Positions 54,311-63,300 of a stretch of 64,000 bases of DNA are shown here, piece after piece (position 1 is the stretch's first letter; each line of letters starts with the position of its first letter). Position numbers and translations under genes: made by a program. The notes beneath the pieces are model-generated. The model saw nothing but the letters and a program-made list of their open reading frames with translations, ran no database searches and was not told the DNA's origin. Source of the stretch: Symbiodinium natans (lineage: Eukaryota > Sar > Dinophyceae > Suessiales > Symbiodiniaceae); assembly GCA_905221605.1 (NCBI GenBank), contig CAJNDS010000345.1, positions 62,001-126,000 on the forward strand, given 5' to 3'.

Positions 54311-57300
54311 TCACACATGGCTATTGATGCGGTATGCAAGCAAGTGGCAGTTTGTGCGAATGGCCTGTCGTGTGGCATCCGTCCCTGGCGTTGCGGCCTG
54401 GCCGTCGTCATGTACGAGGTGGCAGGACCAAATATCCTCAGTGTCACCAGGAAAGTAGAATGCCTGATAGTGCCCGGCCGTTACCACCTTGCCTATATGC
54501 ATGACCCCTCCGCATAGCTTGTACGGGGTGTTGACAACGTCACCGGCATGTCCAGTGAAGGTGGGAACTGTGAGATGTTTGTGCATTTCAATCCTCTGCC
54601 GCGTTTTCCTAATGCCGCCGGCTGATTGGACAAATCGTCCGATCTGGAGGATGAGAAGTTCGGGGGGTCTAGTTAAGGCATGTGGCGGGTCTTGTGTATG
54701 CCAAGCTGTTACAGCATCCTGTATTCTGAAGGGGTGTTGGACCACCAGTCTTATGTGTGGACAGCTGAACTGCTCATCCAGGATTTCATACACCCCTGCT
54801 TGTGGGCGTCTAGCTTCCCATCCCCCCTTGAGTGCCACGCAGTCCGTGCGGTTGCAAAGGTGCTGCAGAAACTCAGCCGCGTCATGCTGTCGCGTGGGCT
54901 TCTGCCATCCCGGCCATATGAAGTTCCATGCCGGGTGTCTGGCAATATTCAGGTGCTGGTTGGATCTTGAGGCCTGTACGATGGCCCCATTGACTTCGCC
55001 CAGACCTGATATAAAAGCATCATGGGACCGAGCATAGTGCAGCATGTGAATCACTGCGTTGGCATAGCAAAGGTTATGTGGATTAGTTAGTGCGAGTGAT
55101 CTAGCATGAGGCTCATTGGTTATACGATCGCGGGTGCGCCATGCCAATAAAGAGCCCTCCACTTTTGTCCCCGCGCCCGCAGTCCCATGTTTCCCCCTTG
55201 ACGGGATGCCTACTTGACCCTGTTTCGGTGTACTCTTCACTGGTTGTTCAGTGGTCGCACTCACCGAATGCCCCAAAGCCCCATCCATGCTGCCTTTGTC
55301 CTTGTTCTTAGTGCAAGCCGGATCATTCAGAGTGCTACGGGGTTTTTTCGCTGACATGGCATGGACGGGGGCTGAAAAGAAATTGCGGATGCCTGTCTGC
55401 AGTTGCTCCTTCTCAGTCTCTTTTTGACTGAGCATGGGGCGCGGAGTCCGCTTTCCCCCGAATTTCTCTTGCTTGCTTTTTAGATCTGCAGTCTCTCGAG
55501 CTCCTTGGTGAGCGTCGTCTTGCCCACGCGCTCCCGTCTCAAGCGTAGACCGATCAGCTTGCCCGCGCAGTTGTTTGCCAAGAGGTCCAGGTCGTGGTAA
55601 ACGGCTGCCGCCTGTTGATGGACGGTGAGTGTCAGGACCATGGTGATCACTTCCGCCTGCAGGTCCGGCTTCAGTGGTCGTAGGCTTTGGAACCGGTGCA
55701 CCGTGTTGTCCTTGGCGGTGTTTGTGATGAGCTGGTTGACTGCCTTTTTTGCGTCCTCGTGAGTGAGGTTGTCCCGACTTGATGGTAGCGCCTTTTTCTG
55801 TACCGGATTCCACTCGTTGTAGATCCACTGGAGCGGAGACCGCGTTGCCCAGCCTGCTGTTTCTGCTACCTGTAGTACCTTGGCGTCGGACTCGATTTTC
55901 TCGAGGCGTGCTTTCCATTCCATGAGTAGTACTCCCCATAGCGTGGCCCTCAGCGAGGTGTTGACCGTGCCTTCCTCGAACTTTGTGTTCCATGTTGCGC
56001 TGGCCTGGATCAACATGGAGACAATGCCGTGGTTCGTCGTGTCCAGGAAGAACACGTAGCTCCGGTCTGCCTCCAAGATCGTCAGTTGGTGCTCGTGTCT
56101 GAGTGCTGTTTTGACCAAGGTTTTCAAGGCCGTTCTCACCGTCTCCTCGTCCAGCGACTCCAGGTCCATCATCAACTCGTCTTCTGCTTCCTGGTCCCGA
56201 TCCCGTTTTGCCTTGGGAGCTGCCTTGCCTGCGCCCTTGCCCATGCCCTTTCGATACTTTTGCGGCGTCCCTTGCAGCAGTCTGTGTCTGACGGACGCTT
56301 GTCTCTGTGGTGTAGGCGTCGTCGCCAGTGGTGAGCTGAGGCCCCACACTGCCGCCATCTGTTGCTCCGGCGTGGTCTCCACTGACGTGGAGGTCATGGT
56401 ACAGGCAGAGCTGTAGCAAAGGGAGGCACTTTCGTCTGTGTTCTCGAGCAGACTTTGGGAAGTGGACATTGCACCAGCAGCAAGGTCGCGCAACGTGTGC
56501 TTGTAGCAGTGTTTCGGATTGAGCTAGACTCTGGACAAGCTGTTTCTGAGAGTCATGCCGCTGCGCCATGTGTCGTCGCCAGTGTTGGATGTCTTGCACC
56601 TGTTCACCGCATAGGAGACATCGTGTCTTGGCAAGCATGGACATGTGTTGTATGTGCAGTTGCATCTCATCTTGAGTAGGTGATTTGAGGTAAATCGCAA
56701 CGTCCATCCCTGGGTGTGGTACAGGCCATGCTGCAGGGAGCTGGGTCTCAGGTGAAGCGGAGGCCGCCTGTCTGCTGGTCCTTGCAAGTATCAGCTGAAA
56801 AAGAACTGGGCATTGAGAGCAATGCCGATCTGAGCCGTGCACCATTCTGTCACACCACTCACATGTATGGTCCCTTTTGAAGAGGTGCTTGAAGGCCTGG
56901 CATGAAGTGTGTATGTCTGAGGTGATATGCCGTGCAAGATTCGTATGCACTCTCTGGATATGCGTTTTAATCATGCCGGCATCAGCGATCCAGCGGCCAC
57001 AGAAACCGCAGTGCTGTTTGAGGTAGGTTTTGTGTAATGCTGCTTGGGTGCATATTCCCTCATTACTTTGAAGCAATGCCAGTGTCACTTCGTTTTGCAG
57101 GAGCGTGCTCTCCTCAGTCTTGGTGTTCCGTGGTTCGTGTTGCCGCTCTTTAGGGTCAACAGGGGTATGTGTGGTGTCGATCTTGTGTGGAACAGGCTCT
57201 GTTTCGTTAATAGTCTTCGTATCATGCTGGCTATTGTTGTTCGAGTTGCTGAGCTGTTTGGTGTGCCAACCGCATACATTTTGCATGATGTGCCCTTTTA

Positions 57301-60300
57301 GTGCACCCCAGTCATACAGCTTCAGAAGACAGTGTTTGCATTGTGGCATGCCCGCAACAGAATGTTGTTCGGGTTTGTAATCAATACTGAGTTTGTTGGC
57401 TTGAATCTGTCCGTGTCTGAGCGCCTGGTGTTGCCTAAGGGCTTTTTGGGTCGGGTAGTATAGGCCACATATGGAGCAGGGATGTTGGCTAGAGCTGGAG
57501 AGTTCCACCAGCGTCACAGTGCGTTGTTCCACAGCATGGCTGGCAAGTTGTTTGTGTAGCATTTGCCAATACTCAAAGGTCTTAGTTTCGCACGTGGCAG
57601 GATCGCCTCGTCCTTGTTGCATAGCATCAAGTTTGCGCGCAATGCGTTCCGTCAGCATGTGTACAGGATCCTTCAGGTTGTAGGTTTCTCTCAGCGTCTG
57701 ATTACTCACCTTTGTGAGGTGAGCTGGCATGCCTGTGACCGCTCTGAGTTGGCGGTGAAACCACGCCCTCAGCTTAGTTATCATTTGGCCAGAGAAGGGA
57801 GTAGTCAGCAGACCATAAAGCGCACTGTTTACCACGCAAGCCTGCCAAACCCGTACTCTGTAGTGCCTGGACAATCCCTTGCGTGATCTGATGCTTTTGC
57901 GAAGTTGCGTAACTTTCGCCTCAGCTTCAGCAAGCCTAAAGTCAAGTGTATGGCCGGTGCCCTCTTTCAGTGTGAGCTTGGTGCCAAGGTAAGTGATGGA
58001 TTCACACATCGGTATGAGATGTGTTTGTGCTCCATCTTGTAGTTGCCAATGCGCCTGGTTGCGAACTATAACCGTGCGGCTTTTGACAAATTTTTCAAGT
58101 TGCGCTCCCTGGACCCGAATGACCAAACTGGATTTATCCGGATTAACCTTGAGCCCGTATGTTTCCAACATGTGAAAAAGTGCCACTATCGTCTCCTCCA
58201 TTTGCTTGGCATCATCCACCGTTTTGAGAAGCCAATGGCCTAAATGGTCATCGGCGAACAACGTGAATGGAAGCTGCAGCGGCGTTTGACCAGCGGGAGT
58301 AAGATCCCAGAGTAACTGAGACGACAGCACGGCCCATAGGGCTGGTGCTAGTCGACATCCCTGGCGAATTCCTTGCGTCGTGCATATGTCTGTCCGGTGA
58401 AATTTATCCCTGACCTGGTAAGCAGCCTGCTCGTGGATGGCGGTGACGGTAGATCTAAGGTCAGCATCAACCTGGTGGAGCGCCAACGCTCTATCTAGTT
58501 TTGCACGGTTGACACGATCAAAAGCTTGGCTGAGGTCGACTGACAGGAGGCACCCTCCTGATTCGCCTTTGACCTGTCCAGTTTCTTTGCGCTGTCTCGT
58601 CAGGAACCTATTCCCACCCAAGGCCTTAAGACCGTCCTTGATGTCATGTATGCATGCGTTAACCCTTGCCAGCGCATCCGACGTGTCCCGTGCCGGAAGG
58701 TATGCATACTGTGGAGTATGAGTAAGGCTGGCGCAGGCCTGCATCAGTAGCTGATTTTTGATGTGGCCTGCAAACGCCTTGCCATCCGGTCTGAGTAGGC
58801 CTATAGGTCTGAGAGCAGCTGCGGTGGATGGAGGCTTATGTGGTTTGGGAAGGAAACACAACTGAGGGTTCTTCCATGCATCAGGTAGTGCAGAGGTTAC
58901 CGGCTGAAGTCCTTTGGCTATGCAGGCCATGACTGGCGCCACAATTGTCGCGCAGGCCTTCCATGCTGTGGCCGGAGCGGAGTCCGCAGGCACGGCCTTG
59001 CCTATAGGAGTACATTTGAGCTGTGTCGTCCATTCACAGGCAGTCAAAGGCATGCTAAGCATCTGGCCTGGTCGAGTGGGAGATGCCGCCGGGGGAGCGA
59101 AGAGTTGTTTGCAGTGTTGGACAAGTGCTTGGTGTTCCTGGTGCAGAGACATGGGCGATCCATCCGGGTGCTTAAGCATGATCCTGGGCTTGGGCTTCCA
59201 GGGCAGGAGTCGCTTGACTGCACCATAGAGACGCTTCGTGTTATGCGTCTGAGCGGCCCTTTCAGCTTGCTGTAAGTGCCCCAGTGCTATGGCCCGTTGA
59301 TGCTGGAGATGATATTGCTTGCTCTGCCGTCCTGCCTTGTTGAAGAGGAGCACCCATTGCCATGTGCGAAGCACTCCTGACAGGGTGAATGGCTTGCATC
59401 GCTGAAGATCCCTACGTCTTTGCCACATGTGGTAGACGCGGGCAGGTAGTGTGATGGTCGAGCCACCTACTTCGTCAGGGTGGGTCAACAGCTCTTTCCA
59501 CGCAGCAAAGATGGCTTTGCACTGTGCTTTGGTTTGGCCTCGATTGGTGTGTGCTGATGTAGCTGTTGGGAAGAGGTCAGAGACCTCACGCAGTAATGTG
59601 TGATTGATGTGATCTGCAGTCAGTGGGAGGCCGTGGTTCAAGCTATGATTTATCTCCAACTCCACTTTACTCTTTAGTTGTGTGATTCGGTGATCCTTCT
59701 GGCGATACGCGTAGTCAAGGTCATGTCTCGAGTATTGTAGTTCCTGTTGCATTTTGGCCTTGGGCAAGTGGAAGTGCTTGATGATTCGGACATCAGCAAT
59801 GAGGGCCGAGTGTGTGAGCTCTTTCCACGCCCCAAAGGGTGCCTCTTGTTTGACTACTTGCTTCGCTCTGGTGTCAGCACTTGGTGCGCGCACAAGGATA
59901 TAGTCAATCTGAGAGTTGCCCGTACGGGTGTGGTTGGTGCATGGGTCCTTCATATGCCAAGTGTTTAGAGCAACCAGGGCGTTGTCTTGTATGAATCTTG
60001 GAAGTGTGAGTGGGTCAAGGGCTTGGTGATAGGCCGAGCGGTTCACGCGTGTCCCGATCAATCCGTTTACTGCGTGTACCTCTGAGTTAAAATCTCCCGC
60101 TAGAATCAGGGTGTCTCTTCTAGCCATGCCCTGTATTGTGGCAGTGCACTTATCGAGCAGGGTTTGCCGCCTCTGTTTGTTTTGTTCCGGATCATCCGTG
60201 TGTATCCAAACATGTTGGTATATGTTAAGTGTTTCGATGGCTGCCTCTTTGTGGCATACCTTTACTCTTAGAACTCTGCCTGGGATTATCTCCTGGTAAC

Positions 60301-63300
60301 GAACCATGGAGGCATCGTAACGTGGATGAACCAGTGTGAGCACACCCTCTCCCCGTTTTGTTGAGGAGCCAACTGCCATCCAGTTGTCAACCTTGAATGC
60401 GCAAAAGGCAGTGCGATGCGTTTCCTGTAGGAATATGAAGTCATACTGCAGGCCCTCTCCACCAAGAAACGCCTTGACTTCACCCCAGAGGAACCCGCTT
60501 AGGCTGTTAACATTGATGGACAGGACCTTGAGACGTTGCTGTGCCCCACCTCGTGGTCTGCAAGGAGGTCGGCGTGGTTTGGCCGTCGTTAGGCTGGGCA
60601 TGGTTGCAGTGTGGAGACCCAACTGACTGCAATGCATAAACCTCCCTCGATATCGAGTGTAGCCAAGTGTATTCTGTGTACTCTGGTGTTGTGCTCTCTG
60701 AAAGCTTCTTTTTCGTCCCACCTGAGTGGTGACACCTGCGGCCCCGAACACCGGCGCCGTTGTTTCGCCAGCCACTTGCTTCCCCACCAGGGATGCGCGA
60801 AAGTGGCGATCAGTTGTTGTGGGTCCCCCCGCCCCGTGGGAGACGGGAACCCTCACCCCCCCTACGCGTGTGATGCGGTGTGTCATCCAAATGAGTGCGT
60901 AGAGCCCGGACTTGGGACCGGGCAAGCTCAGTCCAGGTGTAGTTGTGCTCGTCTTCTCAGGTATTTTTCGTCTTGGTTTAGACTTTTTTGCTGACGTCGA
61001 TTGCCTTGTACTCAGGCTGCTGATCTTATTAGTGTGTTGCTGTAGGTGGTTCCTAATGTGTTGCGCCTTTGTGGCAAGCCTGAAAAGTTTTTGTAATGGA
61101 TAAGAAGTGCAGTTTCGGCGCCTCCTGCCTCGTAGGTGTCTGCGTCTGACGGTCGGTCGTAGTCGCCATTTGCGACCTCGTCTACCAAGACAACTGCGCG
61201 CATTTGATGCGACATGTGTACAGGCAGCAGTTTGTGTCGCAAGCTGATTGCATGGCCCTTTTTTGCTGTCGAGAATTGACAGTGGCACTGCAGGACGCGG
61301 AGACCGCTTGTCCTGTGCATCTGACACTCCTATCCACGGCTCGAGGAGCTCTTCGAGCGTGTCGAGCGACTGCCGCCAGCTTAGGCGGTAGTAAATAGCA
61401 TGTGGGATTCCTTGCATTAGGTCGTGGAGGTGCCTCGCTGCCTCCCCGTAGATGGCCAGCAGGGCAAGACTCTCCACCGTCTGTTTCTGGTACAACGTGT
61501 AGAGATAGCCCTCAACCGCGTCACCCAGCTTGCCCGCCTGCCTGCGTGTCCAGACATTGGGGTGGCTCTCCGGCCTTGTCATCAAAGCCGCTGTGAGCGA
61601 CCAAATCCAGTTTCCGCAGGCGGGCATGTTCATCGGGCTGGTGTGATACGTCGCATGATGCTGCCTGAAGTAGCCGTGGAGGAAGTGGTGGAGATCGTCT
61701 CCATGCGGAATGAGCTTGACCACTGCAGATTTCGCTTCCTGAAGTAGGCGCTGCTTAGCGTGTCGTACCTCCTCTGGTGCTTGTGCTAGGAGTAGATGGG
61801 GCCGTGGTTCCACTGCACTAGCCCTCCGTGCAGCAGACGATCGTTGTCTTGCCTCTGGTCGTGGTTCATTGGTATTGGACCTCCTAGCTGCAGTCGATCG
61901 CGGATTGGCCTCTTGCTCGCCAAGGCCCTGGCTCGAAGCAGCTGGCAACTGTGTCTGCGGTGCAACGAGGAGATCAAGAGTAAGTGGAGGCTCCGCCTGC
62001 TTTTTGAGGGTTGTGAGCATTGGCTCAGGTACCAGGCCGACCACGGGTGAAGTGTGGAGACCACCAGCTTCACCAGAGTTAGAAGGGCTTGCCCCCTCTA
62101 TGTGGTCGATGGGGAGTGTTTCTCCACTCCCATCTTTTCCATGAGGTCCATGTCTCTCCTCCCTCCTGTTCATTGTCTGCTGCTTGTCCAGCCCTGTGTT
62201 TTCCGCCTCAACTGTCACGGCTGTGGATTCGTTGCGGTCGAGTATCGCCAGTGTCAAGACGGGGTGCGAGGACCGCATGTCCTGTGTAGACGCTGCTCCT
62301 ATCCATGGTTCGAGAATCTCCGTGAGCGAGTCAAGTGACTGCCTCCAGCTCAGGCGGTAGTAGATGGCGTGCGGGATTCCTTGCATCAGGTCGTGGAGGT
62401 ACTTTGCAGCCTCCCCATAGGTGGCCAGCAGGGCAAGGTTCCCCGCCGTCTGGCTCTGGTATAACGTGTACAGATATCCCTCTACCGCGTCGCCCAGTTT
62501 TCCCGCGTGGCTACGCCTCCAGACGTTGGGGTGGTATTCCGGCCTTGTCATCAATGCTGCAGTAAGCGACCATATCCAGTTCCCACACGAGGGCATGTTC
62601 ACCGGGTTGGCGTGGTACGTTGCATGGTGCCGCCTGAAGTAGCCGTTGAGGAAAGTATGAAGGTCGTCTCCATGCGGAATCAGCCTGAGCACTGCCGATT
62701 TCGCTTCCCTAAGTAGACGGTGCTTGACTTCTCTCACCTCTAGTGGCGCTTGTACCAGGAGTAGATGGGGCCGTGGCTCAATGGTACTGGCCCTCCGGGC
62801 TGCAGACGATCGTGTTCTTTCCTCGGGCCGTGGCTCTATGGTGCTGGATCTCCTAGCAGCAGATGACCGTTGTCTGGTCTCCTGCTCATCGGAACATCGG
62901 CTCGAGGCAGCTGGAGCCTTCATCGGCCCTGCATCGGGAGAATCATGATCAAGTGGAGGTTCTTCGATCTTCTGGATGGTAGTGAGTGTCAACCCGCATG
63001 TTGAAGTGCTCGCAGGTGAGGTGTGGAGACCACTAACCTTACCGGAGGCAGGGTAGTGCACCCCCCCAACAGGAGCATTGGAGGAGGCACTGTCACTTCC
63101 AGTCTGGAAAGAAGAGCTTGGGTGCTCAGCCTCCTGGTGCGTCGTCTCCCGTAGATCCAGCCTGGAGGTCTCACTCGTCGTTGTCGTGGGTGTGGACCGC
63201 TTGGCCTCTTTCCTTCTCGAACTTGCCGCAACGCCGGTAGCCAGCTCGTTGAGTAGTCCCTCCATGGACTGTGTTCGTCTTGTTGCGGCCTGCGTATTCA

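Noticed and set aside
54489-55037. 182-codon plus-strand frame opposite the USP domain
   Set aside because: It is antisense to a clearly coding USP region and has no domain; it is a shadow.
55480-56430. G/R/Q-rich part of the main LINE frame taken as a disordered linker
   Set aside because: The +1 frame over the same bases has far better protein composition, so this part of the main frame is probably not the biologically used reading.
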